Assembly: GCA_017644045.1 (NCBI GenBank)
Contig: JAEPMI010000014.1
Location: 1-64,000, forward strand
DNA length: 64,000 nucleotides
Origin: Deltaproteobacteria bacterium
Lineage (GTDB): Bacteria; Myxococcota_A; Polyangia; Polyangiales; Houyiibacteriaceae
Reading direction: 5' to 3'
Part shown: piece after piece, positions 43,407 through 52,035 of the stretch
How the letters are laid out: every line of letters starts with the position of its first letter
Position numbering within the stretch: the first letter of the stretch is position 1
The notes under the pieces: model-generated
Seen by the model: the letters and a program-made list of their open reading frames with translations, nothing else
The model's database searches: none
What the model was told of the DNA's origin: nothing
Program-made: the position numbers and the translations under genes

Positions 43407-44744
43407 GTGACCGAGAAGCTGCTCCTGACGGCCCTCTTCGTCTTCTTGAACGGCTTCTTCGTGGCCGCCGAGTTCGCGCTCGTGAAGACTCGACCGAGCC
43501 GCGTGGAAGCGCTCGCCTCACGTGGTGACAAGCGTGCCGAACGGTTGCGCAAGATCCTCGAGCAGCTGGACCTCTACCTGAGCGGCTGCCAGCTGGGGAT
43601 CACGATCGCCAGCTTGGTGCTCGGCTACCTCGCCGAGCCGGCCTTCGCCGCGCTGATCGAGCAGGCCGCGGTCGGCCTGGGCCTCGCCACCGAGGCCCAG
43701 CTCGCCGAGCCGGCTCTCAACCCCTTGCTGCACTACACCGCCTTCGGGCTGGCCCTGACGGTGGTGACGATCCTGCACATGGTGCTCGGGGAGCAGGCCC
43801 CGAAGATCTGGGCCATCCAGAGCGGGGAGAAGGCGGCGATGCGCTTCGCGTTTCCGCTCTGGCTCTTCACGACCGTGCTTCGCCCGTTGATCGTCGTGGT
43901 GAACGTGATGAGCAATGCCCTGCTGCGCCTGATGGGCGTGGCCGGCGGACACGGCGAGCACGCCACCGACGCACGTGAGCTCAAGGGCATCATCGCGGCC
44001 GCCGCTTCGGCGGGGAACATCTCCAACCGCCAGCGAATGCTCGCGGAGAACATTCTCGACCTGGTGGACATGGAGGTTCGGCACGTCATGGTGCCGCGCA
44101 CCGACGTCTCGTTCCTCGACCTCTCGGAGGGCGCGAGCGCCAACCTCGAGTCGATCGCCACGCTCCGCCATTCGCGCTGGCCCGTCTGCGAACCCGATCT
44201 GGACCACGTTGTCGGGATGCTCCTGGTCCGTGATCTCTTCGACCAGCTGACCGCGAGCGCTCGGGAGCATGCCGAGGTCGACCTGCGCGCGCTCAGCCGC
44301 GAGCCGCTCTTCGTGCCCGACACCCAGCCCCTCTCGCGCTTCATCGCCGACGCTCAGCGCACCGGTCAGCACGGCGCGTTGGTCCTCGACGAGCACGGGA
44401 CCGTCGTGGGCATGGTGTTTCTCGAGGATGCGCTCGAAGAGATCGTCGGGCCGCTCCATGACGAGCGGGACACCGTTCGGCCTCTCGTCGTCGAAAAGGA
44501 GGAGGGGGTCATCGAGATGGCGGGATCGGTGGACCTGCCAGAGGCGGCGACCTTGTTGGAGCTCGACGACTACGACGATTCGGTCGACACGGTCGGGGGC
44601 CTGGTCACCGCGATCCTCGGCCGGCTCCCGAAGCCGGGCGACGAAGTCCGGGTCGGCCACTACGACGCGACCGTGGTCAGCATTCAGCGCCGACGGATCC
44701 AGCTGATTCGCTTCACGCCCGTCGCGCCACCGCCCGAGGACTGA
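43407..44744 (+). CDS. CNNM/HlyC-CorC-type transporter-like protein with CBS pair
   Basis: The protein is 445 aa from the GTG at 43407, which has an AGGTAGG ribosome site. The DUF21/CNNM membrane domain (about 1-190) shows FVFLNGFFVAAEFALVKTRP and YLSGCQLGITIASLVLGYLA, with further helices. A CBS pair follows (about 205-335, starting ENILDLVDMEVRHVMVPRTD). A CorC-type C-terminal domain (about 355-440, from GVIEMAGSVDLPEAATLLEL) ends with RIQLIRFTP. CNNM proteins transport magnesium or sodium in some members; others are only inferred. It converges on the nadA gene with five bases between the stop codons. Confidence 0.88.
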   Translation: MTEKLLLTALFVFLNGFFVAAEFALVKTRPSRVEALASRGDKRAERLRKILEQLDLYLSGCQLGITIASLVLGYLAEPAFAALIEQAAVGLGLATEAQLAEPALNPLLHYTAFGLALTVVTILHMVLGEQAPKIWAIQSGEKAAMRFAFPLWLFTTVLRPLIVVVNVMSNALLRLMGVAGGHGEHATDARELKGIIAAAASAGNISNRQRMLAENILDLVDMEVRHVMVPRTDVSFLDLSEGASANLESIATLRHSRWPVCEPDLDHVVGMLLVRDLFDQLTASAREHAEVDLRALSREPLFVPDTQPLSRFIADAQRTGQHGALVLDEHGTVVGMVFLEDALEEIVGPLHDERDTVRPLVVEKEEGVIEMAGSVDLPEAATLLELDDYDDSVDTVGGLVTAILGRLPKPGDEVRVGHYDATVVSIQRRRIQLIRFTPVAPPPED

Positions 44745-44749
44745 GCGCC

Positions 44750-46198
44750 TCAGGGATGGGCGGAGTCGCCCTTGCCGGGGCGGCTCTGGATGTCGTCGAC
44801 CAGGGCCTTCGGGAGCTCGCCGGTCTGCTGGAAGGCCCGCATGTGGAGGATCGGCTCGCCGCCGAGATCCGCGGCGGTCCGGCCCTGGATCGTCTCCTGA
44901 TACTTCTTCGGCTCGAAGGGCTCGAGCTCGGCGGGGGTCGCGTCACCGATCTTCCGGCAGAGCGCGAGCAGCGCGTCGAGCGAGTTCATCTTCATGTACG
45001 GGCACGTGGCGCAGCCACCGGCCGTGGTGCAGCCCTCGCCCGCGGCCACGCCGGGGACGATCGGGAGCGAGGTGTCGGCGGTCTGGGCCACCGCGTCGCT
45101 GGCGACGGGGAAGAGGATGTCGACCGAGCGATCGGTGCCCGCGTCGGCGAGGATCTGCTGCACCTGGCGGACGATGGGCGTGATCATCCCGGCTTCGGTG
45201 CCGAGCACGAACTGGAGCTTCTCGTCGCTCCCGCTCTCGATCACCTCGCGGACCTTGCCCAGGATGAACCCGAGGATGTTCGAGGTGGAGCCGACCACGC
45301 CGCGGCCCTCGTGCTGGTAGTCGAGCGCCATGGCGAACATCTCGCCAGGGACCTCGAGGTGTGCGGTCACGAAGGCGTCCGCGTGCTTCTCCTTCACCCG
45401 GGTGACCACGTCCTCGCCGAACATGTGGTGCACCACGCAGTTGCCCTGCTCGAAGTAGTGGAAACGCTTCCGGAGCTCGCCGATCTTCGCGGCGTCGTAG
45501 GCGGGGTGCAGCGCCTTCACCTGCTCGTCGCTCATGCCCTCGTAGGCGCGGAGCATGCTCTCGAGGTTCTGGCCCATGTACGTGTCGGGCCCGAAGAAGA
45601 TCGAGACGTCTTCCACCTGCGCCCCGGCCTGGAGCACGGTCTGCACGACGTTGCTCGAGGTGCAGGTGATGGTCGGGATCAGCGCATGGGCCTTGGCCTT
45701 CGTGACCAGGCTCGTGTTGATGTAGACCACGTGCAGCGCGTCCGGCGTCTGCGAGCCCTCCGTGAGGTAGGCGCCGTAGGCCTTCTTCTCGGCGCTCTCC
45801 GCGAGCGAGCAGCCGATCTCGTCCACCGCCACTCGGTACACCGGGATCGAGTCGTGACCGGCCGCGTCGAGCATCGCCCGCGCGTTCTCGCTCATGAAGT
45901 CGACGCCGAGCACCACGATGGTCTCGCAGCCGGCCTCGACCATCTCGCCGCCGCGGTCGGCCATCTTGAGCGAGTCGGAGACGCCGATGTGCTCCCAGTC
46001 GCAGCCGGCGAGCATGCCCTGCAGCTCCGGGTCCATGTAGAAGTGGGCGACCACGCCGATCTTCTTGCTGCGCAGCAGCTCGTTCAGCTCGGCCACCACC
46101 GCCGGATCCGGCTTCAGGAAGGCAGCCTGCGCTTCGGCGAAGCTGCCCTCGGGGATCAGATCATCTCGGGTGATGCGGAGTACGGGGAAGGGGTCCAT
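44750..46198 (-). CDS. nadA: Quinolinate synthase A NadA (long type)
   Basis: The protein (482 aa) condenses iminoaspartate with dihydroxyacetone phosphate to quinolinate in NAD synthesis. The three conserved Cys that hold the [4Fe-4S] cluster are expected in EIGCSLAES, ITCTSSNV and GGCATCPYMKMN, all present. ILVAHFY-like VVAHFYMDPELQG and IGVSDSLKMAD are further signatures. It is longer than the 340-370 aa of most bacterial NadA; extra sequence in the middle and near the C-terminus matches the longer clade. The ATG at 46198 is chosen; an ATG four codons upstream is possible. nadB and nadC are not in the window. Confidence 0.9.
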   Translation of the reverse strand: MDPFPVLRITRDDLIPEGSFAEAQAAFLKPDPAVVAELNELLRSKKIGVVAHFYMDPELQGMLAGCDWEHIGVSDSLKMADRGGEMVEAGCETIVVLGVDFMSENARAMLDAAGHDSIPVYRVAVDEIGCSLAESAEKKAYGAYLTEGSQTPDALHVVYINTSLVTKAKAHALIPTITCTSSNVVQTVLQAGAQVEDVSIFFGPDTYMGQNLESMLRAYEGMSDEQVKALHPAYDAAKIGELRKRFHYFEQGNCVVHHMFGEDVVTRVKEKHADAFVTAHLEVPGEMFAMALDYQHEGRGVVGSTSNILGFILGKVREVIESGSDEKLQFVLGTEAGMITPIVRQVQQILADAGTDRSVDILFPVASDAVAQTADTSLPIVPGVAAGEGCTTAGGCATCPYMKMNSLDALLALCRKIGDATPAELEPFEPKKYQETIQGRTAADLGGEPILHMRAFQQTGELPKALVDDIQSRPGKGDSAHP

Positions 46199-46311
46199 CG
46201 GCGAGAGCATAGGACCGGGCCGGGCGCACCGCGAGACCCCATCTCCTTCACGGGACCCTCTGTGTCACCTTGCGCCTTCTGGGGGCGTATGGTTCTTGCA
46301 CGATCCGCGGC

Positions 46312-47088
46312 ATGACCCGGCTTTCCATCGTGCTCTCGACCGCTGCTCTCATCGCCCTCGTGGGGTGCAGCGAGAGCGAGTGCCGTTGCGCTCCGCCCGA
46401 CCTGGGCGCGCCCGACCTTCAGGAGGGCGTCGACGCCAGTCCCTGCGGCGCCCGCGTGCCCACGCCCCGGGAGCTGGCCTCCTGCGGTGAGCCACTCGCC
46501 CGAACGGGTGAGTCACTCCTTCCCGATGGCGTGACGGACGGTGCGGCGACCGTGTCAGCCGTCGCCGTCGACGATGGGACGGTGCGAGTGAGCGTTCGCC
46601 AGGATGGTGGCGCGACGCGCGTCCTGGACCTGCCGTCCGATCCTGGACTGGTGGTGGACGACGCGGTCGAGCTCGCCGTCGACGGAGCCGGAGTCGCCGT
46701 GTTCCACGAAGGCGTCTTCGTCGCGTACGAGGGTGGGCTCGTGGACACCGGCGAGTACCCGGGGGCACTCCAGCAAGCCGTGAACGCGGGTCGTGGGCCC
46801 TTGGTCCTCGGCCCGATCGAGGGAGAGGCAGAGGCGCTCTGCGTGTCGCACCAGCCGCATCACTCGCACTTCTGTGCGGACGTGGCGCTGATCTCCTTCG
46901 GCTTCCGTCTCGGCGACACCGTCGTCGCACCTGGTGAGCAGGTCGAGCTCACCTTCGACGGCCGGTCGCTCGTGGTGCTCAACCGCAGCATCACCCAGCG
47001 GGACGACCGCTACGCCCTCGATTGCACCCAGTGCCACGACTACTGGTTTCCGAGCATCGACGTCGCCATCGTCGCGCGGCCGCTCTAG
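46312..47088 (+). CDS. Lipoprotein with CxxCH and His-rich motifs
   Basis: The protein is 258 aa from the ATG at 46312. The signal is MTRLSIVLSTAALIALVGC, followed by SESECRC. The middle is a beta-rich domain (AVDDGTVRVSVRQDGGATRV). The last 75 residues carry CVSHQPHHSHFC, a cluster of His and Cys, and DCTQCHDYW, which has the CxxCH heme c pattern. Either could bind metal or heme. With only one CxxCH and no obvious axial Met ligand, true cytochrome function is unproven. It lies just upstream of hemW, which may be chance. Predicted to be in the periplasm or outer membrane. Confidence 0.7.
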   Translation: MTRLSIVLSTAALIALVGCSESECRCAPPDLGAPDLQEGVDASPCGARVPTPRELASCGEPLARTGESLLPDGVTDGAATVSAVAVDDGTVRVSVRQDGGATRVLDLPSDPGLVVDDAVELAVDGAGVAVFHEGVFVAYEGGLVDTGEYPGALQQAVNAGRGPLVLGPIEGEAEALCVSHQPHHSHFCADVALISFGFRLGDTVVAPGEQVELTFDGRSLVVLNRSITQRDDRYALDCTQCHDYWFPSIDVAIVARPL

Positions 47089-47137
47089 CTGCGAGCGACG
47101 TCTCGACGTCTCCCGGGCTGGGCGTCATGGTGGGCCG

Positions 47138-48286
47138 ATGGCCGGCCTCCTCCACGACCGCGACACCGCGGTCTACGTGCACTTCCCCTGGTGCGCGAAG
47201 AAGTGCCCCTACTGCGACTTCGCGACGCGGGCGGTGGAGCCGGCCTCGATCGACCACGACGGATACGCGGACGCGATCGCGCGCGATCTGGAGAATCGGA
47301 GGGCCCAGCTCGAGGGGCGCCGGCTGGTCAGCGTCTTCTTCGGCGGCGGCACCCCTTCGCTCTGGAGCGCGGCCGCTCTCGGTCGGACGCTGGAGCGGAT
47401 CCGCGGCGCCTTCGGGTCGGAGCTCGACGACCTCGAGGTCACCGCCGAGTGCAACCCCAGCTCGCTCTCCGCCGAGCAGGCCCAGGCGTTCGCCGCGGCC
47501 GGCATCAACCGCACGAGCATCGGGGTGCAGTCGCTCCGCGAGCGGCACCTCCAGTTCCTCGGCCGGTTGCACGACGGCGCCGGGGCGCTTCGAGCGCTGC
47601 GCGACGCGAAGGCGACCGGAGTCCGCGTGAGCGCCGACCTGATGTTCGGCATGCGCGACCAGCGTGACGTGCTCGCGGACGTCGACGTGCTCATCGAAGA
47701 AGGCCTCGACCACGTGAGCGCCTATGCGCTGACCATCGAGCCGGGCACCCAGTTCGGCACGCTCCAGCGCCTCGGGAAGCTCGAGACGGCGAACGAGGAC
47801 GACTACGCGCGGATGTTCCTGGAAGCGGAGGCGCGCTTTGGCGCCGCCGGGCTCGCGCACTACGAGGTCAGCAACTACGCCCGACCCGGCGAGGAAGCGC
47901 GGCACAACCAGCACTACTGGCGCGGCGGTGACTACCTCGCGCTCGGCGCCGCCGCCGTCGGTTGCCTCAGCGAGGACGGCACGGCGCGCCGCTGGCGCAA
48001 CCAGAGCGACCCACAGCGCTACCTCGCGGAGCCGATCGAAGAGTGGAGCGAAGCGCTCGACACGAGCGAGCGGATCCAGGAGGCGCTGATGCTCGGTCTG
48101 CGCACCACCGAGGGCGTGGATCTGGACGGTCTCGCGGCACGTGTCGGCGTCGATCCGCGCGCGGGTCGCGAACGTGCCCTCGAACGCGGATTCGAACGTG
48201 GGGACCTCTCACTCGACGGCGCGGTCCTGACGGTGCCGCGCGAACGCTGGCTGCGCCTCGACGGCATCGTCGCCGCGCTCTTCTGA
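47138..48286 (+). CDS. hemW: HemW-type radical SAM heme chaperone
   Basis: The protein (382 aa) is a radical-SAM protein. The cluster motif is CAKKCPYC near residues 19-26 (CxxxCxxC), followed by FFGGGTPSLW. AECNPSSLSAEQA, INRTSIGVQSLRERHLQFLG and YALTIEPGTQFG are in the order seen in HemW, with HYEVSNYARPGEEARHNQHYW toward the end. HemW is a heme chaperone for respiratory enzymes and lacks the dedicated features of true HemN. The ATG at 47138 is in frame and lies 49 bases after the lipoprotein stop. Cytosolic. Confidence is high for the family, somewhat lower for the chaperone role. Confidence 0.88.
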   Translation: MAGLLHDRDTAVYVHFPWCAKKCPYCDFATRAVEPASIDHDGYADAIARDLENRRAQLEGRRLVSVFFGGGTPSLWSAAALGRTLERIRGAFGSELDDLEVTAECNPSSLSAEQAQAFAAAGINRTSIGVQSLRERHLQFLGRLHDGAGALRALRDAKATGVRVSADLMFGMRDQRDVLADVDVLIEEGLDHVSAYALTIEPGTQFGTLQRLGKLETANEDDYARMFLEAEARFGAAGLAHYEVSNYARPGEEARHNQHYWRGGDYLALGAAAVGCLSEDGTARRWRNQSDPQRYLAEPIEEWSEALDTSERIQEALMLGLRTTEGVDLDGLAARVGVDPRAGRERALERGFERGDLSLDGAVLTVPRERWLRLDGIVAALF

Positions 48287-48400
48287 GCTGCCCGATTCCG
48301 CCGAGGGCTCGTTCCCCGGTGTGAGCGGGCGCTTCGAGGTCGACCGCGAGTGAGCGGAATGCGAGCTGCGGGGATGTCGAGGCTTCGTTAAACCAGACTC

Positions 48401-49135
48401 ATGACCCCTCGCCTCTGGAGCCTGTCCTACTCGCCCTGGTCCGAGCGGGCCCGCTGGGCGCTCGATTACGGGCGCGCGCCCTACCGGAAGCGTTCCTACA
48501 AGCCGCTCTTCGATGAGCTCGCGCTTCGGCGCGCGCTCGGCCGGTGGCGCGGACCGGTGAGCGTCCCGATCCTCGAGACCGAGGGTGGCGTGCTCGATGG
48601 TGGCCTGGCCATCGCCGAGTACGCGGAGGCGCACGGCGAGCAGCCCGTCATTCCGCCCGAACAGCGCTCCGAGGTGCTCCGCTGGGACGAGCGCGCGAGC
48701 GCGGCGATGAGCGCCGGCCGCATGTGCAGCCTCGTCCGCACGCTGCGCTCGCCCGCCTCGATGGCCGAGCTGGTTCCGCCGAACCTGCAGCGGGTGCCCG
48801 GCAAGCTCGCCATCGCCCGCGCGGGCATCCGCCGGACGATGCGCAAGTACGCGCCGGTGACGCCGGCCAACCCCGAGGACGCCCTGGTCCGAGCGCTGGA
48901 GGAGCTGCGCGAGGCCCTCGCCTCCGGCCACGAGACCGACGGCGTGCGCCACCTGCTTCCGACCTTCGGCTACGCCGACATGTCCATCGCGCAGATCCTC
49001 GCGTTCGTGGAGCCGCCGAAGAGCCACCTGCGGATCGGCGACGCCACGCGTGAGACCTATCGCGATGGTGCGCTCGCCGAGCGCTTCGCCGATCTCGTCG
49101 AGTGGCGCGATGGCGTCTACGAGACCTTTCGCTGA
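48401..49135 (+). CDS. Glutathione S-transferase-like protein
   Basis: The protein is 244 aa. The N-terminal thioredoxin-like domain begins PRLWSLSYSPWSERARWALD, where a Ser/Trp pair occupies the usual glutathione-binding start, and continues with SVPILETEGGVLDGGLAIAE, containing the cis-Pro and the Asp/Gly helix start. The C-terminal part is helical, as in GSTs. Similarity is clear at fold level only; the substrate is unknown. The gene stands alone between hemW and the ccm genes, with its own promoter region of about 110 bases. Confidence 0.8.
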   Translation: MTPRLWSLSYSPWSERARWALDYGRAPYRKRSYKPLFDELALRRALGRWRGPVSVPILETEGGVLDGGLAIAEYAEAHGEQPVIPPEQRSEVLRWDERASAAMSAGRMCSLVRTLRSPASMAELVPPNLQRVPGKLAIARAGIRRTMRKYAPVTPANPEDALVRALEELREALASGHETDGVRHLLPTFGYADMSIAQILAFVEPPKSHLRIGDATRETYRDGALAERFADLVEWRDGVYETFR

Positions 49136-49186
49136 GTCGCCAGAATTGCAGGCGTTTTCGCGGTCTCGTGGCATGCTCGCGCCGGC

Positions 49187-49840
49187 ATGAGCGCGGAGAC
49201 CCGGCTGCCCTTCTCGACCGTGCGCACCGAAGGGCTCACCAAGCTCTACGGTCGCACGCCGGCGTTGGTCTCCGTCACGGTCGAGCTCAGAGCAGGCGCG
49301 GTCACGGTGATCGAGGGGCACAACGGCTCGGGCAAGAGCACGATGGTCCAGCTCCTCGCTCAGCTCGCGCGGCCGACGCGCGGCACGATCGCCTATGGAG
49401 AGCTCAGCGGCGCGGACGCCCGTCGCCACGTCGGGCTCCTCGCCCACGCGCCGATGCTCTACCCAGATCTCACGGGTTTGGAGAACCTCACGCTCTTCGC
49501 GTCGCTCTACGGCGTGAGCGGTGAGCTCGCGCCCCTCCGCGATCGCTTCGAGCTGGGGACCTTCGCCGAACGCCCGACGCGCACTTGCTCGCGGGGGCAG
49601 CTCCAGCGGCTCGCCCTCGCTCGCGCGCTCCTCGCCGAGCCGGCGCTGCTCCTGCTCGACGAGCCCTCCACCGGTCTCGACGTCCGTGGAGTCGAGCGTC
49701 TGGAGAGCGTGATCGACGAGGAACGGAAGCGTGGCGCCATCGTGGTGCTCGTCACGCACGACGCGGCCTTCGCCCAGCGCCTCGCCGACCGGACCATTCG
49801 CCTCTCGCGGGGTCGGGTGATCGAGGAGGTGGTCGCGTGA
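49187..49840 (+). CDS. ccmA: ABC ATP-binding protein CcmA-like
   Basis: The protein (217 aa) is the ATPase of a two-component ABC transporter of the heme exporter type. Walker A is EGHNGSGKST at about 44-53, the signature is SRGQLQR, Walker B is LLLLDEPSTGLD and the switch His is VTHDAAF. The short length and pairing with a CcmB-like permease match CcmA rather than larger ABC ATPases. It overlaps the next gene by four bases. No ccmC, ccmE, ccmF or ccmH is in the window, so the pathway assignment rests on the pair alone. Confidence 0.85.
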   Translation: MSAETRLPFSTVRTEGLTKLYGRTPALVSVTVELRAGAVTVIEGHNGSGKSTMVQLLAQLARPTRGTIAYGELSGADARRHVGLLAHAPMLYPDLTGLENLTLFASLYGVSGELAPLRDRFELGTFAERPTRTCSRGQLQRLALARALLAEPALLLLDEPSTGLDVRGVERLESVIDEERKRGAIVVLVTHDAAFAQRLADRTIRLSRGRVIEEVVA

Positions 49841-50520
49841 AGGCGTTCCTCGCCGCGAGCTGGCGCATCGCCGCCAAGGACCTGCGCATCGAGCTGCGGA
49901 CCAAGGAAGTCGTGGTCACCACCGGGCTCTTCGCGCTCCTGGTCGTGGTGCTCTCGAGCCTCGCCTTCTACTTGAGCAAGGGCTTGTCCGAACGCATCGC
50001 CCCTGGGGTGCTCTGGGTGGCCATCGCCTTCGCGGGCGTGATGGCCGTCGGTCGCTCGTGGGAGCGCGAGCGCGACAACCAGGTGCTCCGCGCGCTGCTC
50101 CTCGCGCCGATGCCCCGCGGCGCGCTCTTCATCGGCAAGCTCATCGCGAACCTGGCGTTCGTCTTCGCGATCGAAGCGATCGTGCTGCCGCTCACCGCGC
50201 TCTTCTTCCACGTCGATCTGCTCCCGATCCTCGGGATGCTGCTCGCGCTCCTGGTGCTCGGAACGGTCGGATTCGTCGCCGCCGGAACCCTCTTCGGAGC
50301 GCTCTCGGCCCGTTCGACCAGCGCGCGTGATCTGGTGCTCAGCCTGGTGGTCTTCCCGCTCATCGCGCCGGCCCTCCTCGGCGCGGTCGTCGCGACCCGC
50401 GACCTCTTCGCTGGCGCGTCGCTGGCCGAGCTCCTCGGCTGGATCCGAGCGCTCGCCGCCTTCGACCTGATCTTCCTCGCGGCCGGCGTCGCGCTCTTCG
50501 ACCCGCTCCTCGCGGACTGA
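49837..50520 (+). CDS. ccmB: CcmB-like heme exporter permease
   Basis: The protein is 227 aa with a GTG start overlapping the ccmA stop. It has six hydrophobic helices with short loops (TTGLFALLVVVLSSLAFYLS, VLWVAIAFAGVMAVGRSW and others). RALLLAPMPRGALFIGKLIA, then LPLTALFF, corresponds to the conserved CcmB loop and third helix. In cytochrome c maturation system I, CcmA and CcmB form the ATP-dependent part that releases holo-CcmE. PuuD in this window needs cytochrome c maturation for its CVRCH motif. A long REP-like palindrome follows. Confidence 0.82.
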   Translation: MKAFLAASWRIAAKDLRIELRTKEVVVTTGLFALLVVVLSSLAFYLSKGLSERIAPGVLWVAIAFAGVMAVGRSWERERDNQVLRALLLAPMPRGALFIGKLIANLAFVFAIEAIVLPLTALFFHVDLLPILGMLLALLVLGTVGFVAAGTLFGALSARSTSARDLVLSLVVFPLIAPALLGAVVATRDLFAGASLAELLGWIRALAAFDLIFLAAGVALFDPLLAD

Positions 50521-50532
50521 AGGGACGAAGTA

Positions 50533-50590
50533 GGGGACAGGATCACCCCTCGGACGCCCCTAGGGGCGATCCGAGGGGTGTCCTGTCCCC
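50533..50590. repeat. 58-base near-perfect palindrome, REP-like
   Basis: GGGGACAGGA at the left end pairs with TCCTGTCCCC at the right end. Inside, CACCCCTCGGA pairs with TCCGAGGGGTG and the centre CGCCCC-TA-GGGGCG closes the hairpin. The stem has only two single-base bulges (T at 50543 and A at 50569). The outer GGGACAG/CTGTCCC sequence is typical of REP-type elements mobilised by IS200-like transposases, though none is nearby. It may also terminate the ccmAB operon. Confidence 0.75.
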
Positions 50591-50716
50591 GTCAACTCTG
50601 TCACTTTCTGAATCGGGCGCGTCTATCACTCCTCGGGACAGTGAAGCGCTTTCTCCGTCCCAATTCACCGACCAGAGTGGCCGGTTCTGTCCGCTTTCCC
50701 CTACACTCCCGCGATC

Positions 50717-51952
50717 ATGACCCTCCCCCGCTTGCTTCTCTCCGTGACGATCGTCGCGCTCGCGCTCCCCGGCTGTGGCGACGACGACACCGACGTCGTC
50801 GACACCGACGGTGGCCTTCCGATGGATGCCGACACCGACGTCGACTCGTCCACTCCACCCGAGCGCGACATGGGCGCCACCTGCCCCCCCGGTGAGCCCG
50901 AGCCCGAGGCGTGGGATTGCTCGACCGACCCCGGCGTCGCCGACGCCGATCCCATCGAGGCCGACGCGGACGCCTGGACCTGGGTGCCCTTCGACGACGC
51001 GTTCTGCATGGACGGCAGCACGACCGGCATCGGCATCAACCCGAACCCGGAGTCGACCAAGCTGCTCATCTTCCTCGAGGGCGGCGGCGCGTGCTTCGAC
51101 GGACTCAGCTGCATCACGGTGGCGAACTCCGACGGCTACGACGCGGACAAGCTCGCCAGCGCAGCGGCCGGGAACACGCTCGGTCGTGGCATCACCGATC
51201 GCACCGACGGGAACAACCCCTTCGCGGACTGGAACTTCGTCTACGTGCCCTACTGCAGCGGCGACGCGCACTCCGGCACCGCCACCGACGGGAGCGGCTT
51301 CGACGGTCGCACTCAGACCGGTCACACCAACTACCAGTCGTTCATCGAGCGGATCGCGGCGACCTTCGGTGAGACGGTCGACGAGGTCGTGCTCGGCGGC
51401 CGGAGCGCGGGCGGCCTCGGCACCGTCGTGAACTACCCCATCACGGCGTCGGCCTTCGGCTGCACGCCGGTTCACATGCTCAACGACTCGGGAGCGCTGC
51501 TCAGCGACACCTACCTGCGGCCCTGCTTGCAGACCACGACCCGCGAGGTGTGGGGGATCGCGGTGCCCGGCGAGTGCGAGCTCTGCACCTGCGGCGACGG
51601 TGGCGGACTGGTGAACTCGTTCCCCTACCTCGCGCGCCGCTACCCCGACCGCAACTTCGCGCTCCTCAGCTACACCTCGGACCGGACCTTCCGGCAGTTC
51701 TTCAGCTACGGCTACAGCTCCGGCTGCAATCTGCCGAGCACGATGCCACCCGAGGACTACCGCGCCGGGCTGCTCGAGGTCCGCGAGCTGATGTCGGGCG
51801 ACGCCAACTTCCAGACCTTCTACGTCACGGGCGACTCGCACACGTTCACTTTCGGCGGACTCTCGGGCTCCTTCGCCGGTGGGGTCAGCCTGGCGGACTG
51901 GCTCGAGCAGTTCCGCACCGACGACGACGCCTGGACCGACGTCGGCCCCTGA
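50717..51952 (+). CDS. Pectinacetylesterase/NOTUM-family lipoprotein
   Basis: The protein is 411 aa with lipobox LPGC followed by GDDDT and a short Asp-rich spacer (DTDGGLPMDADTDVDSS). The catalytic domain begins at about 80: LLIFLEGGGACFDGLSC (oxyanion loop), NFVYVPYCSGDAHSG, the nucleophile GGRSAGGLG (GxSxG) at about 235 and GDSHTF at the end, carrying the likely His. This order matches the pectinacetylesterase/NOTUM family (CE13), serine hydrolases that remove acetyl or acyl groups from carbohydrate or lipid. Substrate unknown. Predicted to be cell-surface or periplasmic. Confidence 0.85.
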   Translation: MTLPRLLLSVTIVALALPGCGDDDTDVVDTDGGLPMDADTDVDSSTPPERDMGATCPPGEPEPEAWDCSTDPGVADADPIEADADAWTWVPFDDAFCMDGSTTGIGINPNPESTKLLIFLEGGGACFDGLSCITVANSDGYDADKLASAAAGNTLGRGITDRTDGNNPFADWNFVYVPYCSGDAHSGTATDGSGFDGRTQTGHTNYQSFIERIAATFGETVDEVVLGGRSAGGLGTVVNYPITASAFGCTPVHMLNDSGALLSDTYLRPCLQTTTREVWGIAVPGECELCTCGDGGGLVNSFPYLARRYPDRNFALLSYTSDRTFRQFFSYGYSSGCNLPSTMPPEDYRAGLLEVRELMSGDANFQTFYVTGDSHTFTFGGLSGSFAGGVSLADWLEQFRTDDDAWTDVGP

Positions 51953-52035
51953 ACCGCGCGACGACCACGAATGTCACCCTTCGGGGGGCGGAGTCCTTCC
52001 CATGAGGAGGGGCTTGCGACTACTCTCCGGGCCGG

